From positions 310,001 to 374,000 of the forward strand of contig NZ_VFMM01000001.1 of assembly GCF_006715085.1 (NCBI RefSeq): a DNA stretch of 64,000 bases, in the 5' to 3' direction. The number at the start of each line of letters is the position of its first letter. The stretch's first letter is position 1. Source of the DNA: Kribbella jejuensis (GTDB lineage: Bacteria; Actinomycetota; Actinomycetes; Propionibacteriales; Kribbellaceae). Shown here one piece after another: positions 53,441-62,472 of the stretch. Made by a program: the position numbers and the translations under genes. The notes beneath the pieces are model-generated. The model saw nothing but the letters and a program-made list of their open reading frames with translations, was not told the origin of the DNA and ran no database searches.

Positions 53441-54934
53441 ATGCTCCTCGCAACGGCGGAGGCGGGGCAGCTCGACGATCTCGCCCGGGCACGGATCGAT
53501 CTGATCCGCGCGGAAGGGGCTTTCTCCCAGCAGCGCGGACGAGACGCCCCGGGACTGCTGTTGCGCGCGGCGCAGACGCTCGAACCGCTCGATGTGAGCC
53601 TCGCGAGGAACACCTACCTCGACGCCTGGAGCGCGGCCCTCTTCGCCGGCCGGCTGGCACGCACCGTCGGGCTGGCCGAGGTCTCCCGGGCGGCGAGATC
53701 CGCCCCCGCTCCGGACGGTCCACCGCGCAGCTCCGACATCTTGCTGGACGGACTGGCGATGCTGTTCGTCGAGGGACGGCCGCGCGCCGTTCCACTGCTC
53801 CAACAGGCCGCGACCGCCTTCGGCGACCCGCGGATCACGCCCGACGAGGCGCTGCGCTGGGGATGGCTCGGTACCGCCGCCGCGGCCACGACCTGGGATT
53901 TCGAGGCCTGCCTCGCCACCGCCCGCCGGCAGGTCGACATCGCGCGAGCCACGGGTGCGCTCGCCGTACTCGTGGTCGCTGTGAACGTCCTCGAACAGGT
54001 CGCCGCGTTCGCAGGCGAATTCCCCGAGGCGACCGCGCTGAGGGCCGAGGCCGACGCCGTGCGGGAGGCGACGGGGACCCACGTGGCGCCGTACGGCGCT
54101 CTGACGCTGGCTGCGTTTCGCGGACAGGAGGACGAGGCGTTCCGGCTGATCGACGACACGATCGCCGACGCGACCACCGAGGGCCAGGGTACGGCGATCC
54201 AATACGCACAGTGGGCGAAATCCGTCGTACTGAATGCGCTGGGTCGTCATCACGAAGCGCTCGGACTCGCACGACTGGCGAGCGAGGACACGCCGGAGCT
54301 GTGGGTCTCGGCCTGGGCGCTCGGCGAGCAGATCGAGGCCGCCGTCCGGACCGGCAACCAACCGGAGGCGACCGCCGCGCTGGCACGGCTCCAGCTGAGC
54401 ACGCGGGAGTCCGACCAGCCTTGGGCGCGAGCCGTCGAGGCCCGTGCGCGGGCACTCGTGCACAACGACGAGAACACCGAGGCGGCGTACCGGGAGGCGA
54501 TCGACGCGCTGACCGGCAAACGACTGCGGCCGGACCTGGCGCGTACCCATCTGCTGTACGGCGAGTGGCTCCGCCGAAAAGGCCGCCGGAACGACGCCCG
54601 GTCCGAGCTGCGGGCCGCCTACGAGGCGTTCACGACCATCGGCATGGAGGCCTTCGCGGAGCGAGCGCGCCGCGAACTACTCGCGACCGGGGAGACCGTC
54701 CGCAAGCGCACCGCGGCACCTTCGGCGCGTGCGGCGCTGACTCCGCAGGAGCTGCAGATCGCACTGCTGGTACGCGACGGCATGTCGAACCCCGAGGTCG
54801 GCACCCGCCTGTTCCTCAGCCCGCGCACGGTCGAGTGGCACCTGCGCAAGATCTTCGACAAACTCTCGATCACCTCCCGCCGCCAGCTCCCGGACGTACT
54901 CTTCCAGAACGAGTACGAGGCCGCCGGCAGGTAG
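53417..54934 (+). pseudogene. LuxR-family large ATP-binding regulator, C-terminal half only
   Basis: About 505 residues. They contain the helical tetratricopeptide-like middle region of LAL regulators (LLATAEAGQLDDLARARIDLIRAEGAFSQQRG onward) and a complete LuxR HTH (LTPQELQIALLVRDGMSNPEVGTRLFLSPRTVEWHLRKIFDKL, about 435-478). Full-length relatives have some 400 more residues with a Walker-type ATPase at the N-terminus. No such sequence exists upstream; the frame abuts the acetamidase remnant on the opposite strand. The ATG at 53417 has no clear ribosome site. It may still make a DNA-binding protein but has lost its ATPase control. Confidence 0.75.
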
Positions 54935-54955
54935 CAGACGTCCAATGGGCGGTGT

Positions 54956-55810
54956 TCAAGCGGCGGGCTGTACTCCGGTCCACGAGGCGATGTCGCACTG
55001 GCCGTTGGTGTTGTTGCCGGCGCTGACGAGTGTTCCGTCGGCGCGCAATCCAAGAGTGTGAGTCGAACCCGCAGCCACCTCGACGATGTCCCGCCACTCC
55101 CCGACGTCGCACTGTCCATGGCTGTTGTCTCCGGCCGCGAGGACGCGTCCTGACGCGGTGACTCCGACGGTGTGGTAGCTGCCCGCGGCAACCGCCACCA
55201 CGTCTTCCCATTGATCGACGTCGCAGGCACCGGTCGCCCGTTCCCCCGTAGCCAGTACTCGCCCGTTGCGTGTGAGACCAACCGTATGCAGGTATCCGCC
55301 CGCGACCGTCGTGAGGTCGCGCCAGTCGTCGACAGCGCACTGGCGTCGGCGATTGATTCCGACGGCCACTGCTGAGCCGTCGGGTCGGACTCCGACTGAA
55401 TGCCAGTCGCCACAGGACAGAGCCACGATCTCTCGCCAATCACTCACGTTGCATTGGCCTTCTGAGTTTCGGCCGGTTGCCTGCACGGTGCCATCCCGAA
55501 GCAGTCCGAGTGTGCGACGCCAACCGGCGGCCACGGTTGTGACGTCCGTCCATCCGTCGACCTCGCATTGGCCGTCGCCGTTCCATCCCGTTGCGAGCAC
55601 GGTGCCGTCCGATCGAAGGCCGACGGTGTGCGATCTTCCGGTGTTGTTCGCGGTGTGAACATTGCCCGCTGCCACGGCAACAACGTCTGTCCATCCCTCG
55701 ACCCGGCACTCGCCGGCGACATCGCTCCCAACAGCGAGAACAGTGCCGTCGTACCGGCGGGCAACCGAATGACGCCTACCAGCCGCCACAGCCGACACGT
55801 TTGCTCGCAT
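54956..55810 (-). CDS. RCC1-like beta-propeller repeat protein
   Basis: A 284-residue protein built of seven repeats of roughly 38 residues. Each has the pattern VxAVAAGxxHTVGLRxDGTVLAxGxNxxGQC followed by V-x-x-W. Seven C-x-(V/I)-x-x-W motifs recur, one per blade. There is no signal peptide or added domain. RCC1-like propellers are protein-interaction platforms; the partner is unknown. The ATG at 55810 has GGAGGAGG upstream. Confidence 0.85.
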   Translation of the reverse strand: MRANVSAVAAGRRHSVARRYDGTVLAVGSDVAGECRVEGWTDVVAVAAGNVHTANNTGRSHTVGLRSDGTVLATGWNGDGQCEVDGWTDVTTVAAGWRRTLGLLRDGTVQATGRNSEGQCNVSDWREIVALSCGDWHSVGVRPDGSAVAVGINRRRQCAVDDWRDLTTVAGGYLHTVGLTRNGRVLATGERATGACDVDQWEDVVAVAAGSYHTVGVTASGRVLAAGDNSHGQCDVGEWRDIVEVAAGSTHTLGLRADGTLVSAGNNTNGQCDIASWTGVQPAA

Positions 55811-56104
55811 CCCACCTCCTCCTCCCGCCAACCATTACCTGGAAAGTACCCCAGCGGTGATTATCGCGGATTGATGAACGACAGGTGCTGGTTTGGCTGT
55901 TGTGGTCGGTACTGGGTGCTGTAGGCAACCAACCGGACCTACGAGTATCCCCCGAGGATCCGTTCGATTGGTCTTCTCTGCTGGTGGCGAACTGGACCTG
56001 TTGGGGCACCACACGCCGACCTAGTGTGATTTTCACTCGACAACAACGGTTTGTACGTCGATCTGTCAGATGCGAACTCGGGTACGACGACTGAGGAGGG
56101 ATCC

Positions 56105-56680
56105 ATGCGAAGGCTGATCGTTTCGACGCTGGTGGCGCTTGACGGGGTGGTGGAGGATCCGGGTGGTATGGCGGGCTCCGAACGCGGTGGCTGGGCCAAC
56201 CCGTACTTCAACGAGGAGGCCGTCGAGCGGTCGATCGAACACCTGCAGGGATGCGACTACTTCCTCTGCGGGCGACGGACGTACGAGATGTTCTCCCAGG
56301 CGTGGCCGTCGGCCACCGGCCCGTACGCCAAGGCACTCAACGAGATCCCGAAACTCGTCGCCTCCAGGACGCTCGACGAACCGCTCACCTGGAACGCCTG
56401 GCTGCTCGAGACCGACGACCCGCTCGCGGAACTCGAAACGATCAAACGCGAGGACGGACGGGACATCATCATGTACGGCAGCGTGTCGCTGATGGCGGCG
56501 CTGTTCGCCCGCGGTCTCGTCGACCAGCTGGACCTCCTCGTCTGCCCGGTCGTGGTCGGCGCGGGTCAGCAACTGTTCGGTTCCGGTACTCCGACCATCC
56601 CGATGGAGCTCGCAGCACAGACTTCGCTGACCACCGGCGTAGCCGTCCTGAGTTACCGCCCGATCAACTCTGGTGCCTGA
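56105..56680 (+). CDS. Dihydrofolate reductase-fold (RibD C-terminal) protein
   Basis: A 191-residue protein. RRLIVSTLVALDGVVEDPGG is the first strand, CDYFLCGRRTYEMFSQAWPS follows, and IIMYGSVSLMAALFARGLVDQLDLLVCPVVVGAGQQLF is the NADPH-site region of the RibD-C family. These proteins are usually of unknown substrate and are not true DHFR. GGAGGG lies before the ATG at 56105. Confidence 0.9.
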   Translation: MRRLIVSTLVALDGVVEDPGGMAGSERGGWANPYFNEEAVERSIEHLQGCDYFLCGRRTYEMFSQAWPSATGPYAKALNEIPKLVASRTLDEPLTWNAWLLETDDPLAELETIKREDGRDIIMYGSVSLMAALFARGLVDQLDLLVCPVVVGAGQQLFGSGTPTIPMELAAQTSLTTGVAVLSYRPINSGA

Positions 56681-56703
56681 GGCCTCTAATCCGAGGAGAC
56701 GAG

Positions 56704-57632
56704 ATGGCAAGCAGACAATCACAAGCCGTCGCGGAGCTGTACGGCCGTTGGGTCGCGGCTCCCGCACAACGCCCGGACTGGTCCGGCGACGATCAGCAGC
56801 AGATGGTCGAGGACACCTGGATCGGCTTGACCAGCGAGCCACGCGGTGTGGACTACATCGAAGTGGACACCGGTGGCCGAACAGCTCTGTGGGCAATCCC
56901 GAAGGATGCTCCCGAGGACCAAGTGCTCTTCGCCGTCCACGGCGGTGGCTTCATCTCGGGCTCCGTTTATACCCACCGCAAGCTGTACAGCCACCTGGCC
57001 AAAGCTGTCGGAATGCGGGCACTGCTGCCGAGCTACCGCTTGGTCCACGAGGGCGGTCAGTTCCCAGCACCGGCAGAAGATGTGCTCGCCGCCTACCGAT
57101 GGCTGCTCGACCAGCAGGTCGCACCAGATCAGATCCTGTTCGCCGGCGATTCCGTCGGCGGCAACCTCGCGCTCACGGTGCAACTGATGGCGCGGGATCG
57201 CGGCCTACCCCTCCCCCGGGCACCATCCTCTTCTCCCCCGCCACAGATCTCACCCGCAGCGGCGAGACCATGCGCAGCAACGAGGGGAAAGACGCGCTAT
57301 TTCATCTGCCGTGGTCGAAGGAGATGGACGCGGCATACCTGGCCGGCGCCGATCCGCGCGACCCCTATGTCAGCCCCCTGTACGGCGACCTGGCCGGCCT
57401 CGGCCCAATACTCATCCAGGTCGGCGATCACGAACTCCTGCTCGACGACAGCCGCCAACTGGCCGCACAGGCCGAAGCCGACGGCGTCGACGTACAACTC
57501 GAGATCTTCCCTGAACAGCAGCACACCTTCCAGATGATGGCCGGCCGAGCCCCAGAAGCCGACGAAGCAATCACCCACTCCGCAACATGGGCCAGGACAA
57601 AAGTCCACCCAGCAACCACCGCCCTCCGATAA
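56704..57632 (+). pseudogene. Alpha/beta hydrolase (HSL/esterase family) with a frameshift
   Basis: Two frames together make one hydrolase. The first (56704 to about 57220) contains the oxyanion motif HGGGFISGS and the nucleophile GDSVGGNLAL. The second (about 57215-57632) contains ILFSPATDLTRSG, DPRDPYVSPLYGDLAGLGPILIQVGDHELLLDD with the acid, and QQHTFQMM with the histidine. The frame changes near a CCCCC run at about 57211-57220, equivalent to loss of one base. All catalytic elements are otherwise present, so a recent mutation or a sequencing error are both possible. GAGGAG precedes the ATG. Confidence 0.82.
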
Positions 57633-57646
57633 CCCAGCTGCGGCGG

Positions 57647-59269
57647 TTATTTGGGGTGGGGGTGGTGGGGGACGAGGACTCGGAGTTGGAGGTGGAGGCC
57701 GAAGCGGGTGGTGGGGTCGGTCAGGTCCAGGTTGCCGATCTCGATTGCTCGGCGTAGGCGGTAGCGGAAGGTGTTGGCGGGCACCTGTAGCGCCTCGGAG
57801 GCCGATGGGACGTCTCCGAAGGCGTCCAGCCAGGCGTGCAGGGTCTCGACCAGGGAGCTGCGGTGCTGGTCGTCGTACCGGATCAGTCGGTCGAGCGCCT
57901 CGCCGGGACGGTCGCCGCGGGCGGTCGCGAGGTCGCGGAGCTCGAGCAGCAGGGATTCGACCTGTACGTCGGCCAGCCGGGCGATCCGTGGTTCGCCGCG
58001 CCGCTCGCGGAGCACCCGCAGCGCCCGGTCCGCACAGGCGCGGGCGTGCACGATGCCGGCCAGATCGTCGGCGACGGGCCCGAGCCCGATGACCGGGCAC
58101 ATCCGGTCGCCGACCCGGTGCAGGAAGTCGGTCGCGATGCGTACGACGCTGTCCTCGGCCGCCGGCACCAGCCCGTAGATCACCCCACCGACGAGCGCCG
58201 CCGCGGATCGTGGCTGCACGGCGCCCAGATGTACGGCGAGGGCGTCGCCGACCCGCTCGAGCTCCTGCGCGACGATCGCGCCTTCGGCCGCGGACTCGCG
58301 GAACGCGACCGCCAGTACGACGAGTGGCCGGCCGGCCAGCCCCAACCGTTCGAGCGCGTCGTGGGCGCCCGCACCGCCTTCGAGCGCCGAGCTGAGCAGG
58401 TCGGCCCGGAGACGACGCTGTACGTCGGCACCGGCGCGCACGCGCAACAGGTGCAGGGCGACGAGCTTCACGGCGTCCGTCAGGGCCTCGGTCCGCTCCG
58501 CGCTCAGCGGCTCGGGCACGGCCGCCCAGATCGAGCCGAGGAACTCGTCGCCGGCGCGGACCGCGATCGCCACCCGGAGCATCGTCAGCCCGGAACGGGG
58601 GTCGGGCAACGGTTCGATGTACACCGGCCGATCGCTGCGATGCAGCTCCCGGAACACCCCGCGCTCGGACAACATCCGGGAGAACCGTTCTGGTACCTGC
58701 CGGCCGAGAATCGTCTCGACCCGGGACGCGTCGGCCTCGTCCTGGCGGCCGGAGAAGGCCAGCACGCGGGAGTTGCGGTCCTCGATCGTGATCGGTGCGT
58801 CGAGCAGCGCAGCGACGGCGTTGGCCACCGCGAACAGGTCGCCCGACGGCAGTCCACCGAGCGACTCGGGCTCCGCGACACCGACGTCGCCCTCGGCAAG
58901 CAACGACCGCAGCATCGCGGTGAGGTGCGCCCACGGCACACCACGGCTGAGCCCGAGCAGCGCCAGGCCCGCCGCGTCCGCGGCCGCGCGGACCGCAGGG
59001 GTCAACGGCACCGGCGCCCGGAGAACGAGCGCCGCGGCCTCGCCCCGCCGCAGACTCCCGAGGAGTTCGGTGATCCGCTCGGGGTCATCCAGACCGACAC
59101 CGAGGATCAGGGCGTGCGGTGGCAGCGGCGGAGCGTCGACCGGATCGTGGATGACCACGCCGCCGATGCCGACGGCAGGCCCGGTGTCCCCGTGCACCAG
59201 TTCGAGCAGGGTCGCCCCGAGATCGTCGACGATCCGGGACAGACTGGCACGTGGGCTGCTCGAGCTCAT
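57647..59269 (-). CDS. PucR family regulator
   Basis: A 540-residue regulator. An N-terminal purine-catabolism-regulator-like sensor region (about 1-250) is followed by a GGDEF-like middle and the C-terminal PucR HTH: LIRYDDQHRSSLVETLHAWLDAFGDVPSASEALQVPANTFRYRLRRAIEI. The ATG at 59269 is preferred; a GTG 12 bases upstream is too close to GGGAG. It lies 94 bases downstream of the racemase gene in the same direction and probably regulates that operon, perhaps sensing an amino acid derivative. Confidence 0.9.
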   Translation of the reverse strand: MSSSSPRASLSRIVDDLGATLLELVHGDTGPAVGIGGVVIHDPVDAPPLPPHALILGVGLDDPERITELLGSLRRGEAAALVLRAPVPLTPAVRAAADAAGLALLGLSRGVPWAHLTAMLRSLLAEGDVGVAEPESLGGLPSGDLFAVANAVAALLDAPITIEDRNSRVLAFSGRQDEADASRVETILGRQVPERFSRMLSERGVFRELHRSDRPVYIEPLPDPRSGLTMLRVAIAVRAGDEFLGSIWAAVPEPLSAERTEALTDAVKLVALHLLRVRAGADVQRRLRADLLSSALEGGAGAHDALERLGLAGRPLVVLAVAFRESAAEGAIVAQELERVGDALAVHLGAVQPRSAAALVGGVIYGLVPAAEDSVVRIATDFLHRVGDRMCPVIGLGPVADDLAGIVHARACADRALRVLRERRGEPRIARLADVQVESLLLELRDLATARGDRPGEALDRLIRYDDQHRSSLVETLHAWLDAFGDVPSASEALQVPANTFRYRLRRAIEIGNLDLTDPTTRFGLHLQLRVLVPHHPHPK

Positions 59270-59363
59270 CGCGGATAGCACCTCCCGAAGGTAGGCGCGG
59301 ACGCGGCCAGCCTACTTCGTCCTGGCGGACAAGATCCAGCACGAAACTTGTCCGGCCAAACAA

Positions 59364-60470
59364 CTACACCGCCAGCCACTCGACTCCGGTGGTGGCTTCG
59401 TCCAGCAGCTCGGGCACAGGTGACACCCCCAATCCAGGACCCGTCAGTACGGCGAGGTGCCCGTCGGCCAGGACGAACGGCTCGGTGATGTCCGTACGGT
59501 AGTAGCGCCCGGACGCCGACGTGTCGCCGGGCAGGACGAACCCGGGCAGCGCGGCCAGCGCCACGTTCGCGGCCCGGCCGATCCCGGTCTCGAGCATCCC
59601 GCCGCACCACACCGGCACGCCGTGTGCGACGCAGACGTCGTGGATGCGGCGTGCCTCGAGATATCCGCCGACACGGCCCGGTTTGATGTTCACCACCTGG
59701 CACGCACCCAGCCGGATCGCCGCGGCGGCCGACCGCGCGGACGTGATCGACTCGTCCAGGCAGACCGGCGTCTCGATCAGCCGCGCGAGCTCGGCGTGCC
59801 CGAGCACGTCCTCCTCGTCCAGCGGCTGCTCGATCAGCAGCAGCCCGAACGGATCGAGCCGGGCAAGGTGCCGCGCATCGGCCAGCGTGTACGCAGTGTT
59901 CGCGTCGACCTGCAGCAGGACGTCGTCGCCGTACCGCTCCCGGACCGCCCGGACCGGCTCGACGTCCCACCCGGGCTCGATCTTCAGCTTGATCCGCAGG
60001 TAGCCCTCGTCGAGATAGTTGCCGACCGCATCGAGAAGCGCCGGGACGCTGTCCATGATGCCGACCGACACCCCGCACGGCACCCGGTCGTGCACCGCGC
60101 CGAGCTCCCGCGCGAACGAACGCCCCTCGGCGCGCAACTCGGCGTCGAGGACAGCGGCCTCGAGCGCGGCCTTCGCCATCCGGTGACCCCGGTACGGCGC
60201 CAGCACCGTGGCGACGGCGTTCGCGTCGATCGGGCCGGCCGCCGCCAGCGCGGGCACCAGGAACCGCCGCAGTACGTCGGCGGCACCGTCGACGTACTCC
60301 GAGGAGTACAGCGGGTCGGTCATCGCGACGCACTCCCCCCAGCCCTCTGACTCGTCGCTGACGACCCGCAGCAACAGCACGTCGCGGGTGGTCTGCGTGC
60401 CGAACGACGTACGGAACGGAGCGACGAGCGGCATCGAGACGTGCCGCAGTTCAACACCATTCAGCTTCAC
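59364..60470 (-). CDS. N-succinylamino acid racemase / o-succinylbenzoate synthase family enzyme
   Basis: A 368-residue enolase-superfamily enzyme. The catalytic lysines and metal ligands are Lys161 and Lys163 (IKLKIEPG), Asp189 (QVDANT), Glu214 (LLIEQP), Asp239 (CLDESI) and Lys263 (NIKPGR). As I recall, these are the positions of the Amycolatopsis NSAR. Members are bifunctional in menaquinone OSBS and N-acylamino acid racemization. The neighbouring GNAT and M20 genes argue for racemization of N-succinylamino acids here. The GTG start overlaps the GNAT stop (GTGA), with GGAGAG before it. Confidence 0.9.
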   Translation of the reverse strand: MKLNGVELRHVSMPLVAPFRTSFGTQTTRDVLLLRVVSDESEGWGECVAMTDPLYSSEYVDGAADVLRRFLVPALAAAGPIDANAVATVLAPYRGHRMAKAALEAAVLDAELRAEGRSFARELGAVHDRVPCGVSVGIMDSVPALLDAVGNYLDEGYLRIKLKIEPGWDVEPVRAVRERYGDDVLLQVDANTAYTLADARHLARLDPFGLLLIEQPLDEEDVLGHAELARLIETPVCLDESITSARSAAAAIRLGACQVVNIKPGRVGGYLEARRIHDVCVAHGVPVWCGGMLETGIGRAANVALAALPGFVLPGDTSASGRYYRTDITEPFVLADGHLAVLTGPGLGVSPVPELLDEATTGVEWLAV

Positions 60471-61351
60471 TGCTCTCTCCTCACCACGTACCAGCCCGCT
60501 CGATCGAAACCTGTGATCCGCCCACCGTCGGCAAGCAGTACGCCGAGGGTCTCGCGCACTGCCACCCGCCACCGCCGCGCGACCGCGGGTTCACGCACCC
60601 GGAGTTCCTCGATGTTCGACGGTACGGCGACCAGACAGGTCGTCCCGGCCGACGAGCCCATGACCGGGGCACCCGTTCCGGAGATGCCGAGGGCAACGAC
60701 CGCCGCACCGGTATCGACTGTGTCGGCGCTGAGCGGCGTGCCCGCACAAGCCGCAGTGACCGACTCCTCGGCAAGGCGCCAACGCACCAGCAGCCGATCG
60801 GAATCGTCGCCGCCGTTGATCGCATCCGTCATGGCGCCGTAGAAGTTCGGCAGGTACTCGTCCGCGCGGGCACCGAGTTTCGCCAGGTTGAAGTACGCGT
60901 TGCGTCTGATCAGCGGGTCAAACGTCCAGGCCACCTCGGAGACGCCGCGCTGCAGCGCCCAGGCGCGTTGGTGCAGTTTGAGCGCGAAACCGATCCCACG
61001 CCCGATGCCGTTCCTGGAAACGCCAGCGATGTGACTGTGCAGGGCGTCCTCGGCGGGCGCGTGGAAGAACCCGACGCAAGCCCCGACCAACCGCTGACCC
61101 GCGAACGCGCCGCCGACGTAGTTCCCGGCCTTGGTCAGCGCGCGCAACAACTCCACGGTGACCTGCGGATTGGTCCCGCTGCCCCAGATCGCGCCGTACA
61201 GCCGCACGACCTCGTCCAGTTCGGTCAGCTCCCGGATATCGCGGACGACCACGCCCGCGGTCAGTGCTGCCGCCTCGGCCGCGGCCGACGCACGGTCCAG
61301 GACCGGGTCGGCGAGCACCTTCAGGCCGCCCTGGTCTTCAGCTCTTGTCAT
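60467..61351 (-). CDS. GNAT-family acyltransferase, probable D-amino acid N-succinyltransferase
   Basis: A 294-residue protein. The first half is a GNAT domain (VVRDIRELTELDEVVRLYGAIWG, GQRLVGACVGFFHAP, then GVSRNGIGRGIGFALKLHQRAWALQRG for acyl-CoA binding). TFDPLIRRNAYFNLAKLGARADEYLPNFYG follows. This length and the second segment are typical of the GNAT proteins found beside NSAR genes. The assignment of succinyl-CoA and D-amino acid as substrates is inference from context. The ATG overlaps the M20 stop (ATGA). Confidence 0.85.
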   Translation of the reverse strand: MTRAEDQGGLKVLADPVLDRASAAAEAAALTAGVVVRDIRELTELDEVVRLYGAIWGSGTNPQVTVELLRALTKAGNYVGGAFAGQRLVGACVGFFHAPAEDALHSHIAGVSRNGIGRGIGFALKLHQRAWALQRGVSEVAWTFDPLIRRNAYFNLAKLGARADEYLPNFYGAMTDAINGGDDSDRLLVRWRLAEESVTAACAGTPLSADTVDTGAAVVALGISGTGAPVMGSSAGTTCLVAVPSNIEELRVREPAVARRWRVAVRETLGVLLADGGRITGFDRAGWYVVRREQ

Positions 61352-62472
61352 TGTGTCCCCGTGGCAGTTGACGTCAGATGCCGGATCGGATGAGTCAGCA
61401 GGTCCTCGATGAGGGCGCGCAGGAGCGCGGTCCGTGCGGTGAGCGGTTCGATCAGGACATGCTCGTCGTCGGCATGCGCGCCGCCGCCGACCGCGCCGAG
61501 TCCGTCGAGTGTCGGCGTACCGACGCCGGCCGTGAAGTTGCCGTCCGACGCACCGCCGACCGCGGCCGCCGTCGGGGCCGGCATCCCCAGCCGGGCGGCG
61601 ACCACGCGGATCCGGTCGAACAGGATGGAGGAGGACTCCAGCGGCGGGCGATTCGGTCCGCCGCCGACCTCGATCGCGGCGCCCGGCAGCAACGGTCGCA
61701 GTCCACGTATCGCTGTGTCGACGCGATCCTGCTCGGCCGTGGTCCGGACGCGCACGTCCACGGCAAACGATCCTTCGGCCGGCACCGTGTTCGTCGTCGT
61801 ACCGGCACGGGACACCGTCGGCGTCACCGACGTACCGAGCTCCGAAGCGCCCAGTGCGGCGACTGCGAGTGCCTGATGAGCGAGCTCGAGAGTCGCGTTG
61901 ACCCCGCGCTCCGGCTCGAGTCCCGCGTGCGCGGCCCTGCCGGTGATGCGTACGTCGTACAGTGACACGCCCTTGCGTTCGGTCTTGAGCGCGCCACCGT
62001 CGGCGGATGCCTCGAGCACCAATGCGGCCTCAGCGGCCCGGGCCTCTTGCTCGATCAGCGACCGCGACGACGGCGATCCGAGCTCCTCGTCGCCGGTGAC
62101 CAGGAGCGTGACGCCGTCCAGTCCGGCGGCCGCATGGATGGCCATCGCCAGCCCGGCCTTCATGTCGAAACAGCCCGGACCCCGCAGTACGCCGCCTTCG
62201 ACCGAGAACGGACGGATCGCCAGCGAACCCAGCGGCCACACGGTGTCGTGATGGCCGAGCAGCAGGATCCGCGGCCGTGCGCCGAGTCGCCAGCGCAAAT
62301 GGGTACGGCCGTCGAGCACGATCCGATCGGGCGCGATGCCGAGGTGCGCGGTGCCGATCCGCTCCACCACGGCGGCGGAGTGAGCCACGGCGGCCAGGTC
62401 TCCCGACGGTGACTCGCACTCGACGAGAGCCTGGATGTCCGCCAACAGATCCGCCAAGAGGTTGTGCAGCAT
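61348..62472 (-). CDS. M20-family metallopeptidase, probable N-succinyl-L-amino acid desuccinylase
   Basis: A 374-residue di-zinc amidohydrolase of the ArgE/DapE/CPG2 type. LLGHHDTV holds zinc ligand His74 and the activating Asp76. GCFDMKAG holds bridging Asp103, and TGDEELG holds base Glu129 and ligand Glu130. A dimerisation domain (about 180-290) starts at GRAAHAG. In this operon it should hydrolyse the L-form product of the racemase, driving D-to-L conversion. Its ATG overlaps the stop of the upstream peptidase (TGATG). Confidence 0.9.
   Translation of the reverse strand: MLHNLLADLLADIQALVECESPSGDLAAVAHSAAVVERIGTAHLGIAPDRIVLDGRTHLRWRLGARPRILLLGHHDTVWPLGSLAIRPFSVEGGVLRGPGCFDMKAGLAMAIHAAAGLDGVTLLVTGDEELGSPSSRSLIEQEARAAEAALVLEASADGGALKTERKGVSLYDVRITGRAAHAGLEPERGVNATLELAHQALAVAALGASELGTSVTPTVSRAGTTTNTVPAEGSFAVDVRVRTTAEQDRVDTAIRGLRPLLPGAAIEVGGGPNRPPLESSSILFDRIRVVAARLGMPAPTAAAVGGASDGNFTAGVGTPTLDGLGAVGGGAHADDEHVLIEPLTARTALLRALIEDLLTHPIRHLTSTATGTQ

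Noticed and set aside
55776..56036. Open frame upstream of the RCC1-like gene.
   Set aside because: It overlaps the supported RCC1-like start region and has lower coding quality. The 294-bp stretch to the DHFR-fold gene shows nothing else.
57629..57650. ATAACC/GGTTAT inverted repeat at the hydrolase and PucR gene ends.
   Set aside because: Only six base pairs with a 10-base loop, so too weak to call a terminator.
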